A stretch of DNA of 22,577 bases from DASUFI01 sp036274635 (GTDB taxonomy: Bacteria; Planctomycetota; B15-G4). The position numbers were made by a program, and so were the translations under genes. Below are positions 15,487 through 21,707 of the stretch, one piece after another (position 1 is the first letter of the stretch; the number at the start of each line of letters is the position of its first letter). The stretch lies in the NCBI GenBank assembly GCA_036274635.1, contig DASUFI010000037.1, forward strand, positions 1 through 22,577, read 5' to 3'. A model generated the notes under the pieces. The model ran no database searches. It saw nothing but the letters and a program-made list of their open reading frames with translations, and was not told the DNA's origin.

Positions 15487-16833
15487 GTGGCCGAGCCCCG
15501 CCCCGATCTCGTCGAGCCGAGCGAGGGGCTCACCGCGGCCGAGCTGGCCGAGGCCTGGCCTCTGCTGGACCTCGAGGAGCGCGTGCGCGGCCTGCGCGTC
15601 CTGCCGCACGCCGAGGCCTCCGAGTTCTTCCTCGGGCTGAAGTCGCATGACCAGGCCCAGGTGCTGTCCGCCCTGCACCCGCACGAGCAGCGCCTGTGGC
15701 TGCGCCAGCTCCCGCCCGACGACCTGGCCGACCTGCTGCAGCAGGTGGAGCCCGAGGTGCGCACCGCCTGCTTCGGGCTGCTCGACGACGCGACCAAGAA
15801 GGAAGTCTCCGCGCTGCTGGCCTTCGCCGAGGACGCCGCGGGCGGCCTCATGAACACGCGCTTCGCGCGCGCGAGGCCGGACATGACGGCTGACGAGGCC
15901 ATCCGCTACCTGCGCCGCCAGGCGCGCGACCGCCAGGGCATCGAGACCATCTACTACGTCTACGTGCTCGACGCCGAGCAGCACCTGCTCGGCGTGGTCT
16001 CCTTCCGCGAGCTCTTCGCCGCGCCGCCCGACCGCCCCGTGCGCGAGATCATGCACGCCGAGGTCGTGTCCGTGCCCGAGACCATGGACCAGGAGGCGGT
16101 CGCGCGCGTCATGGCCGAGGCCGACGTGCTGGCCGTGCCCGTGCTCGACGAGCTGCGGCGCATGAAGGGCATCATCACCCACGACGACATCCAGGACGTC
16201 GTGCAGGAAGAGGCCACCGAGGACATCCAGAAGATCGGCGGCACCGCGGCCCTCGACACCCCATACCTGCAGACCAGCTTCGGCCAGATGATCCGCAAGC
16301 GCGCGGGCTGGCTCTCGGTGCTGTTCGTCGGCGAGACGCTCACCGCCTCGGCCATGGGCTACTTCCAGACGGAGATCGGCAAGGCGGTGGTGCTCTCGCT
16401 CTTCATCCCGCTCATCATCAGCAGCGGCGGCAACTCGGGCAGCCAGGCCTCCACGCTCGTGATCCGCGCCATGGCCCTGGGCGAGGTGAAGCTGCGCGAC
16501 TGGTGGATGATCGCGCGCCGCGAGCTGGCCGCCGGCGCGACGCTGGGCGCCATCCTCGCGGCCATCGGCACGCTGCGCATCCTCGCCTGGCAGGCCATGT
16601 TCGGGACGTACAAGGAGCACTACGTGCTGGTGGCCATCACGGTCGCGCTGAGCCTCATCGGCGTCGCGACCTGGGGCACGCTCGCCGGCTCGATGCTTCC
16701 CTTCATCCTGCGGCGCTTCAAGCTCGACCCGGCCAGCGCCTCGGCGCCCTTCGTGGCCACGCTCGTGGACGTGTCGGGGCTGGTGATCTACTTCACGATC
16801 GCGTCGGTGGTCATGGCGGGGACGCTGCTGTAG
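15487..16833 (+). CDS. mgtE: Magnesium transporter MgtE
   Basis: This inner-membrane Mg2+ channel is 448 residues, normal for the family. The order is the usual one. First comes an N-terminal helical superhelix domain (to about residue 115, with LHPHEQRLWLRQLPPDDLADLLQQ and AGGLMNTRFARARPDMTADEAI). Two CBS domains that sense Mg2+ follow (about 118-245, including GVVSFRELFAAPPDRPVREIM and GIITHDDIQDVVQEEATEDI). Then there are five membrane helices with the signature PLIISSGGNSGSQASTLVIRA and the last-helix LVDVSGLVIYF, which carries the pore-lining Asp. The GTG at 15487 is chosen because GAAGGAG lies five bases upstream; the longer frame from 15376 has an unrelated basic extension. The 187-bp upstream region showed no recognisable Mg riboswitch. 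The gene stands alone on its strand and is likely a single transcription unit. Confidence 0.94.
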   Translation: MAEPRPDLVEPSEGLTAAELAEAWPLLDLEERVRGLRVLPHAEASEFFLGLKSHDQAQVLSALHPHEQRLWLRQLPPDDLADLLQQVEPEVRTACFGLLDDATKKEVSALLAFAEDAAGGLMNTRFARARPDMTADEAIRYLRRQARDRQGIETIYYVYVLDAEQHLLGVVSFRELFAAPPDRPVREIMHAEVVSVPETMDQEAVARVMAEADVLAVPVLDELRRMKGIITHDDIQDVVQEEATEDIQKIGGTAALDTPYLQTSFGQMIRKRAGWLSVLFVGETLTASAMGYFQTEIGKAVVLSLFIPLIISSGGNSGSQASTLVIRAMALGEVKLRDWWMIARRELAAGATLGAILAAIGTLRILAWQAMFGTYKEHYVLVAITVALSLIGVATWGTLAGSMLPFILRRFKLDPASASAPFVATLVDVSGLVIYFTIASVVMAGTLL

Positions 16834-17039
16834 GAGCCGGGGCTCGATGCCGTCCTGACGGCTCGCGCAACGTCGGCCGTCCGTGAGGCGCCGCCAAGTT
16901 TGACACCGTCCTGATACGGCCCGGTCGAGACTGCGGCCATGGACGATCTCTTCTACGTCGCCGTCGGCCTGGTGCTGCCGGGGGAGCAGGGCGGGCCTGT
17001 CACGTTTCGCTCCGCGGCGGGATCCTGTAGGCGACCGCC
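16834..17039 (+). other. Remnant-like intergenic stretch with a possible truncated membrane ORF start
   Basis: Between mgtE and the sigma remnant no intact gene is visible. An ATG at 16939 begins MDDLFYVAVGLVL, which looks like the start of a small membrane protein. It then turns abruptly into non-membrane sequence, so it may be a truncated gene start joined to foreign sequence. TTGACA occurs at 16899-16904, but no matching -10 box was found. Support is weak. Confidence 0.2.
16998..17031 (+). promoter_or_regulatory. Possible ECF-type promoter before the sigma remnant
   Basis: TGTCACGTTT (16998-17007) and CCTGTAGG (17024-17031) sit before the ATG at 17040 of the decayed sigma gene. ECF sigma factors often drive their own gene from a promoter with a TGTCAC-like -35 element and a short -10 element. 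The match is by eye only, and no second copy was found in the window. Confidence 0.25.
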
Positions 17040-17190
17040 ATGGATTCCCGCGACGACACCCTCCTCCCGGACGAGCTGCTCGCCCAGCTGGGCTGGGTGC
17101 GCGCGCTGGCGCGCAGCCTGTCGCCGACCCCGACGTGACCGATGACGTGCTGCAGCAGGACCTCGGATTGAGCGCGCGACAAGCGTCGTA
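17040..17190 (+). pseudogene. ECF sigma factor, N-terminal fragment with frameshift
   Basis: The first frame reads MDSRDDTLLPDELLAQLGWVRALARSL and then runs into a stop (TGA, 17137-17139). Moving to another frame after 'CTG' at about 17120 continues as VADPDVTDDVLQQDLGL and stops at 17188-17190. Joined, the two pieces match the start of region 2 of an ECF sigma factor (LGWVRALARSLVADP..ADDVLQQ). The rest of region 2 and all of region 4 are missing. So this is a broken relic with at least one frameshift and a 3' deletion, unrelated in detail to the intact sigma factor at 8999-9727. The conclusion rests on pattern recognition of a short segment. Confidence 0.55.
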
Positions 17191-17199
17191 ACGGGCGCG

Positions 17200-17264
17200 C
17201 AGTCGGTCCGACTGGGAGGCAGGAGCCCGCAGGGCTCACTTGCCTCTATGTCGAATCGGACATA
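17200..17264 (+). promoter_or_regulatory. Three consecutive inverted repeats before the toxin gene, probable operator/terminator region
   Basis: Three inverted repeats follow each other almost without gaps. The first is CAGTCGG-T-CCGACTG (17200-17214). The second is a two-part hairpin, GAGGCA/TGCCTC outside and GAGCCC-GCA-GGGCTC inside (17216-17246). The third is TATGTC-N6-GACATA (17247-17264), whose last base is the A of the toxin ATG. The third is AT-rich, unlike its surroundings, and is a good candidate operator for the HigA repressor overlapping the promoter or start. The middle one could stop transcription from upstream. Confidence 0.5.
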
Positions 17265-17611
17265 TGATCGAGTCCGTTGCGGACAGGCCCTTGCGATGGC
17301 TGCATGGCGAGATCCGAACGCCGCCGTTCCTGCTCACATCACGTCTTGAGGCTGGTCGCCTCCTGCGTCGAGTGCAGCAGGGCGAGCGGATTTCACTGCC
17401 TCACAGCCGCCCCATGCCATCCATCGGGCCGCGCTGCCATGAGCTGCGCGTGGCGGATGCGAGCCATGCGTGGCGCATCGTGTATCGCATCGATGACGAC
17501 GCCATCCTGATTCTCGACGTGTTCTCGAAGACCACGCAGCAGACTCCGACGAAGCTATTCGACGCCTGTCGGGCGCGGTGCCGGCGATACGACGCTGCGG
17601 CAGCGGAGTGA
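17264..17611 (+). CDS. HigB-like toxin, phage Gp49-like (DUF891) / RelE-ParE superfamily
   Basis: The 115-residue product matches the Gp49-like HigB toxins, which are mRNA-cleaving enzymes acting at the ribosome. Characteristic blocks in order are WLHGEIRTPPF near the start, RLEAGRLLRRVQQGE, LPHSRPMPSIGPRCHELRV, AWRIVYRIDDDAILILDVFSK and the Arg-rich helix near the end. The toxin gene comes first and the antitoxin second, the HigBA order, with four bases between. The ATG at 17264 fits the family N-terminus. It lies on the edge of an inverted repeat, so translation or transcription may be directly blocked by repressor. A TTG at 17240 would add eight residues and is possible. The pair lies in a degraded region next to a broken sigma-factor gene, consistent with arrival by transfer. 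Confidence 0.87.
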   Translation: MIESVADRPLRWLHGEIRTPPFLLTSRLEAGRLLRRVQQGERISLPHSRPMPSIGPRCHELRVADASHAWRIVYRIDDDAILILDVFSKTTQQTPTKLFDACRARCRRYDAAAAE

Positions 17612-17615
17612 TGGA

Positions 17616-17933
17616 ATGAACGACGCGAAACGACGCCGTCTGGAGAAGGCCGGCTGGCGGACTGGGACGGTCCAGGAATTCCTCGGGCTGACCGACGAAG
17701 AGGCGGCCTTCATCGAGGTGAAGCTGCTGCTCACCCGGCGGCTCAAGTCGAGGCGTCGCGAGCTCCGCCTCACGCAGCACGCCGTGGCCAAGCGCATCGG
17801 CTCGAGCCAGTCTCGCGTGGCCAAAATGGAGGCGGGCGATTCCTCCGTGTCCCTCGATCTGCTGGTTCTCGCCCTGTTCGCGCTGGGCGATACGCCACGC
17901 ACGTTGGGACGGCTTATCGCCCGCGCGGCGTGA
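17616..17933 (+). CDS. HigA-like antitoxin, XRE family helix-turn-helix
   Basis: The 105-residue product is the expected partner of the HigB-like toxin four bases upstream. Residues 1-50 form a basic helical part (AGWRTGTVQEFLGLTDEEAAFIEVKLLLTRRLKSRR). A Cro/C1-type helix-turn-helix follows at about 50-72 (LTQHAVAKRIGSSQSRVAKME), with the common ending AGDSSVSLDLLVLALFALG. It should bind and neutralise HigB and repress the operon through an inverted repeat upstream of the toxin. GGAG lies about eight bases before the ATG. The gene converges with the glycosyltransferase gene, with 24 bp between the stops and no clear terminator. Confidence 0.87.
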   Translation: MNDAKRRRLEKAGWRTGTVQEFLGLTDEEAAFIEVKLLLTRRLKSRRRELRLTQHAVAKRIGSSQSRVAKMEAGDSSVSLDLLVLALFALGDTPRTLGRLIARAA

Positions 17934-17957
17934 AGGCCACCGGCGCGCACGCTCCTC

Positions 17958-18674
17958 TCACCCGCCCGTGATCCGCCTCACGAACAGCCCCATCTGTCCG
18001 CCCAGCCCCGTGTTCCCGCCCTGCCGGTGCGTCGCGTCCGGCGGCGTGAAGGGCACCGCAACCGTCACCACCTTCAGCCCGTGCTTCCGCTGCAGCTTGC
18101 CCACGCGCATCATGACCTCGGCCTTGAGGCCGTGGTCGGCGCTCCTCAGCTTCTTCGGGTCGATGAGCTCCAGCGCGCGGCGCGAGAAGCCGCGGTAGCC
18201 GGACTCGAAGTCCTGCACCGGCGCGCCGACCAGCGTGCGCGCGAAGCCCCAGCTCTTGCGCGGCGCCGAGGCGTCGCCGCCGGGCTGGGCGGAGCGCTCG
18301 CACACGACCACGTCTGCGCCCGCCTCCAGCTTCGCGAGCAGCGCGGGCAGGTGCGCGGGATCGTCGGTGCGGTTGCCGGCCATCTCGATGATGTAGGCGT
18401 AGGGAGGCTGGTGCTCGAGCGCCCACTTCCAGGCCTCGCGCAGCGCGAAGCCGCGACCCTTGTCGCGGCCGGGGCGCCGCATGAGGTGGAAGCGCTTGCT
18501 GTCGGCGGCGTACTGCGTGCCATAGGTGCGCCAGGTGCCGTCGAGGCTGTCGTCGTCGGCCAGCAGGACGTGCAGGTTCTCGTCCTGCAGATCCACGATG
18601 CCCTTCATGAACCCATGCAGGTTCTCGCGCTCGTTGAGCGTGGGGATCGTGACCAGGGCCAGCTTGTGCGTCAT
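17958..18674 (-). CDS. Family 2 glycosyltransferase (polyprenol-phosphate mannose synthase-like)
   Basis: The 238-residue product has a GT-A fold N-terminus: VTIPTLNERENL (8-19), the nucleotide-site VLLADDDSLDGTW (37-49), DKGRGFALREAW (71-82) and QDFESGYRGFSRRALELI in the acceptor half. It resembles dolichyl/polyprenyl-phosphate sugar synthases, which move a sugar from a nucleotide donor to a lipid carrier. It has no C-terminal membrane helices, so it would be a soluble or peripheral form. The second acidic motif, usually MDAD.SHDP in this group, reads MAGNRTDDP (98-106), so one metal-site Asp pair is changed; the enzyme may use another acidic residue or belong to a distinct subgroup. The ATG at 18674 is 5 bp after the stop of the upstream gene, so they are co-transcribed. 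It is the last gene of the operon. Confidence 0.82.
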   Translation of the reverse strand: MTHKLALVTIPTLNERENLHGFMKGIVDLQDENLHVLLADDDSLDGTWRTYGTQYAADSKRFHLMRRPGRDKGRGFALREAWKWALEHQPPYAYIIEMAGNRTDDPAHLPALLAKLEAGADVVVCERSAQPGGDASAPRKSWGFARTLVGAPVQDFESGYRGFSRRALELIDPKKLRSADHGLKAEVMMRVGKLQRKHGLKVVTVAVPFTPPDATHRQGGNTGLGGQMGLFVRRITGG

Positions 18675-18679
18675 GGCGC

Positions 18680-19549
18680 TCAGAGGGCCAGGGTGCGTCC
18701 GCGGCCGGCTTTGTCGGCGCGTGCGAGCAGCGCGGCGGCCAGCGCGGCGTCGAGGGCGGGCGCGCCGAAGCACACGGCCGCGACGACCGGGTTGCCGGTG
18801 CGCGGCGGCAGTCGCCCGGCGGCCAGCGAGGAGAGGTCGCCCTCCGGCTCCGGCACGCCGGCGAGGCGGCCAGCCGCGGCCATCGCGCGCCAGCCGCCCA
18901 TGTCGTCCGCGAGGCGCCGGTCGGCGCGCTGGAGCATCGCGTCGGTGAAGGCCGAGGCGCCGTGCAGCATGACCACCAGCGTGCCGCGCTGCAGCCAGTC
19001 GAACTCCACCACGGGCGCCTTGGGCGGCGGCTGCGGGCAGCCGACGAGGATCTGCGCGCCCTCGCAGGCCTCGCGCGGCTCGGGCGGGATGATCGAGGCC
19101 ACGTTGAAGGTGGTCATGATCTCGTCCGCGAAGGCCGCCTGGCGCGCGACGTCGGGGTCGTAGCACAGCACGCGCTCGAGGTCCGGCAAGACGGTGCGCA
19201 CGACCTCGAAGACGGCGCGGCCGGTGGCGTTGCAGCCCAGCAGGGTGAGCACCTCGGTGCGCGGGTCGGCGAGGCTGCGCGCGGTGAGGCCGGTGATGGC
19301 CGCGCCGCGGCGCGCCTCGAAGGCGGCGCGGTCGACCAGCAGGCGCGGCGTGCCGTCCTGCAGCAGGGCCGAGCTGCCGGCGGGCGCCTTGCCGGCGATG
19401 GCCGGGAGCCGGGCGGCGTCGGCGGACCACTCGATGCCGCCCACGCCGTCGCCGGCAGCCAGCAGCACCGCCTTCAGCAGGTCGGGCAGCTCGGCGGGCG
19501 GAGAGAGGGCGGCGAGATCCGTCGCGTCGAGGAAGCGGACGTTCGGCAT
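18680..19549 (-). CDS. Ornithine cyclodeaminase / mu-crystallin family protein
   Basis: The 289-residue product resembles the ornithine cyclodeaminase/mu-crystallin family, NAD(P)-dependent enzymes acting on amino acids or imines. The family layout is present: an N-terminal substrate domain, the ITGLTARSLADPRTEVLTLLG lead into a Rossmann domain, then CYDPDVARQAAFADEI. The block EACEGAQILVGCPQ fits the usual 'A.I....T' segment, and a long C-terminal helix returns to the first domain. The dinucleotide loop is unusual: the family's GAGxQA appears as GCNATGR (105-111), so cofactor use may differ. The substrate Lys and Asp could not be placed with certainty. The ATG at 19549 lacks a strong ribosome site. 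It follows the Cys-cluster gene by 38 bp and precedes the glycosyltransferase by 5 bp. The superfamily is likely; the exact reaction is unknown. Confidence 0.7.
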   Translation of the reverse strand: MPNVRFLDATDLAALSPPAELPDLLKAVLLAAGDGVGGIEWSADAARLPAIAGKAPAGSSALLQDGTPRLLVDRAAFEARRGAAITGLTARSLADPRTEVLTLLGCNATGRAVFEVVRTVLPDLERVLCYDPDVARQAAFADEIMTTFNVASIIPPEPREACEGAQILVGCPQPPPKAPVVEFDWLQRGTLVVMLHGASAFTDAMLQRADRRLADDMGGWRAMAAAGRLAGVPEPEGDLSSLAAGRLPPRTGNPVVAAVCFGAPALDAALAAALLARADKAGRGRTLAL

Positions 19550-19587
19550 CGGTCGGGTGGTGCGGGTTCCGGTGGCGGCGCCGCGCG

Positions 19588-20070
19588 TCAGTAGGCGGAG
19601 CGCCGGGCCTGGGCGCGGATCTCTTCGGCGCCGTGCAGCGGTCCCTGCCCGACGCCGGGGCAGAATGATGCCACATCACGCTGCCACGTGTCCTCGTCCG
19701 CCAGCAGCTCGGGCCAGAAGGGGAAGGTGCGGCACTGCGCGGGGCGCTGCTCGTAGACCGAGCACTTGCCGTCCTTCAGGAAGATGCAGGCGTCGTCCCG
19801 GCTCTTGAAGGACAGTCCGCCGGTGACGGGCTCGCAGTAGCGGGCCTCGAAGGCCGCGCGCGACAGGCCGAGCCGGCGGGCCAGCGCCTCGCGCTCCTCG
19901 CGGCTGGAGTAGACGTAGCTGAACTCGCCGTGGTTCACGCAGCACTTGCCGCAGGCCGTGCAGCCGAAGCGCAGGCCCTGGGCGTACCAGGGCTCGGGCC
20001 TGGGCTTGCGCGGCTGCGGCACGCGCTCGGGCTGCGCGCCCTCCGCGCCCTTGCGTCCGAACCAGCTCAT
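19588..20070 (-). CDS. YkgJ-type cysteine cluster protein (UPF0153-like)
   Basis: The 160-residue cytoplasmic product holds the zinc- or iron-chelating cysteine cluster of the YkgJ group. CTACGKCC (Cys 37, 40, 43, 44) comes first. Then there is Cys79, C-x7-C in ACIFLKDGKCSVYEQRPAQCRTFPFWPEL (Cys 95, 103, 113) and Cys137 near the end. The RPAQCRTFPFWP segment is the family's most recognisable stretch. The function of the family is not firmly known; a metal-bound structural or maturation role is usually suggested. The ATG at 20070 overlaps the aldehyde dehydrogenase stop as ATGA, so translation is likely coupled. A basic, proline-rich N-terminal tail (residues 5-28) precedes the cluster. Confidence 0.87.
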   Translation of the reverse strand: MSWFGRKGAEGAQPERVPQPRKPRPEPWYAQGLRFGCTACGKCCVNHGEFSYVYSSREEREALARRLGLSRAAFEARYCEPVTGGLSFKSRDDACIFLKDGKCSVYEQRPAQCRTFPFWPELLADEDTWQRDVASFCPGVGQGPLHGAEEIRAQARRSAY

Positions 20071-21464
20071 GCCGGCTCGTTCCACGACACCGAGAGCGGC
20101 CGCGTGAACTGCCGGTAGCCGTCGGGGCTGCCGAGGAAGCCGAAGCCGCTCTGCTTGACGCCGCACCACGGCGGGTCGCCCGCGCCGCCGAGGCCGCGGT
20201 TCACGCCCACCTGCCCGGCCTGCAGGCGCGACGCAAGGTCGACGCCGCGCGCGGGGTCGCCGCACCAGACCGAGGCGCCGAGGCCGTAGATGCTGTCGTT
20301 GGCCAGGCGCACGGCCTCCTCGGCGTCCTGCACGACGCGCACCGCGGCCACGGGCCCGAAGGTCTCGCGGCGCGACAGCTCCATGTCGTCGGTGACGCCG
20401 GCCAGCACCGTGGGCTCCATGAAGCAGCCCGGCCCGGGCCGCGCGTGGCCGCCCAGCAGGATGCGCGCGCCCTTCTGCCTGGCGTCCTGCACCTGCGCCA
20501 GCACCTTGCGGCGCTGCTCCTCGCTGGCCAGGGGGCCCATGAAGACGTCCTGCTCGGGCGGGCCCACCCGCAGGGCGGCGGCCTTCTCGACCACCAGCTG
20601 CAGGAAGCGCTCGGCCGCGGGCGCCTCGACGTAGATGCGCTCGACGGCGCAGCACACCTGACCGCTGTTGCGCATGGACTCGCGCACGGCGTAGTCGGCG
20701 GCGGCGGGCAGGTCCGCGTCGGCGCACACGAGCATGGGGTCCTTGCCGCCCAGCTCGAGCACCAGGCGCTTCAGGGCCGGCGCGCAGGCGGCCATGATGT
20801 GGCGGCCCGCCTCGACGCTGCCCACGAAGCCCACCATGGCTATGTCCGCCGCCACCAGCGCCTTGCCCGTGGCCTCGTCACCCTGCACGATGGACAGCAC
20901 GTCCGCGGGCAGCTCGGCGAGGAACGGCTCGGCGAAGGCCTGGCCCGTGAGCGGCACGAGCTCGGAGGGCTTGAAGACCACCGTGTTGCCCGCCAGCAGC
21001 GCCGGCACGATGACCTCGCGCGCCATGCCGACCGGGAAGTTCCAGGGGGTGATGGCCGCCACCACGCCCACGGGCTCGCGCGTGAGGCGCGTGACCGTGC
21101 CCTTCTCGCGTGCCGTGACCGGCGCGAGGGCCGTGGAGCAGGCGGCGAGCGTGCCGCGCATCGAGTCGGCCGTGCGCCCGGCCTCGCCTCGCGCGGACGC
21201 AAGCGGCTTGCCCATCTCCGAGCTGATCAGCCGGGCCACCCGCTCCACGAAGGCCGGCTCCTCCCAGCGCTTCGCCACACGCTCGAGCACCGCCGCGCGG
21301 CCCGCGAGGCCCGCCGCGGCCCAGCCCGAAAGCGCCCGTCTCGCGGCACTTACGGCGGCGCGCACCTGGGGCTCCTCGGCGCACGGCAGCTCGGCCAGCA
21401 GCTCGCCCGTGGTCGGGTTGGTGACGCGCAGCACACGTCGGACGGCGGTGGCACTGCCAGGCAT
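20067..21464 (-). CDS. NAD(P)-dependent aldehyde dehydrogenase
   Basis: The 465-residue product is a complete aldehyde dehydrogenase, oxidising an aldehyde to the acid in the cytoplasm. Key residues are visible: Asn142 in PWNFP, Lys165 in FKPSE (cofactor), Glu237 in LELGGKDP (general base) and the nucleophile Cys271 in GQVCCA. The cofactor loop is GFVGSVEAG and the late signature is ETFGPVAAVRV. The C-terminal VKQSGFGFLGSPDGYRQFTR block is typical of the succinate-semialdehyde/betaine-aldehyde branch; the substrate cannot be fixed from sequence alone. The ATG at 21464 has GGAGGT five bases upstream, an excellent site; the longer frame from 21584 has a non-family extension. It is first in an operon with the Cys-cluster, cyclodeaminase-like and GT2 genes. 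Confidence 0.92.
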   Translation of the reverse strand: MPGSATAVRRVLRVTNPTTGELLAELPCAEEPQVRAAVSAARRALSGWAAAGLAGRAAVLERVAKRWEEPAFVERVARLISSEMGKPLASARGEAGRTADSMRGTLAACSTALAPVTAREKGTVTRLTREPVGVVAAITPWNFPVGMAREVIVPALLAGNTVVFKPSELVPLTGQAFAEPFLAELPADVLSIVQGDEATGKALVAADIAMVGFVGSVEAGRHIMAACAPALKRLVLELGGKDPMLVCADADLPAAADYAVRESMRNSGQVCCAVERIYVEAPAAERFLQLVVEKAAALRVGPPEQDVFMGPLASEEQRRKVLAQVQDARQKGARILLGGHARPGPGCFMEPTVLAGVTDDMELSRRETFGPVAAVRVVQDAEEAVRLANDSIYGLGASVWCGDPARGVDLASRLQAGQVGVNRGLGGAGDPPWCGVKQSGFGFLGSPDGYRQFTRPLSVSWNEPA

Positions 21465-21707
21465 CGAAGACCTCCGGGGATTCTCCCCGCACGTTGCAAT
21501 CGCCTGTATTCTACGGACCAAGTTGCCTGCGAGGCGATGCCGCCTCGACTCCTCGCCGAGTCCGAAGAATCCTTGGCAGTGCAACCGCTCTCATCGAGGT
21601 ACTGGGTGGTGCGCGATGAAAGCGGTGCACGGGGGCGATTCGACGGCCTCGTCTAGCGCGTCGACGTCGGTCTCCCCCGCGGGCAACTTTCGTTTCGGGG
21701 CCGCCGG
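21465..21707. other. Divergent intergenic region, ALDH operon / YfhO-like gene
   Basis: These 243 bp separate two divergent genes and should hold both promoters. No strong -35/-10 pair was found; a TAGAAT on the minus strand at about 21507-21512 is a weak -10 candidate for the ALDH operon. A small perfect hairpin, CGGGGA-TTC-TCCCCG (21476-21490), lies in the ALDH leader just before its ribosome site. Nothing else is recognisable. Confidence 0.35.

Noticed and set aside
16899..16927. TTGACA at 16899 as a sigma-70 promoter
   Set aside because: No TATAAT-like box exists at 16-18 bases downstream.
17216..17246. Integron attC-like recombination site next to the toxin–antitoxin pair
   Set aside because: The hairpin lacks the GTTRRRY/RYYYAAC core sites and no second copy follows the antitoxin.
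17194..17949. 8-bp direct repeat GGCGCGCA at 17194-17201 and 17942-17949 flanking the toxin–antitoxin pair, as a possible target-site duplication
   Set aside because: Such short GC words are expected by chance in DNA of this composition, and no transposase, integrase or terminal inverted repeats are present.
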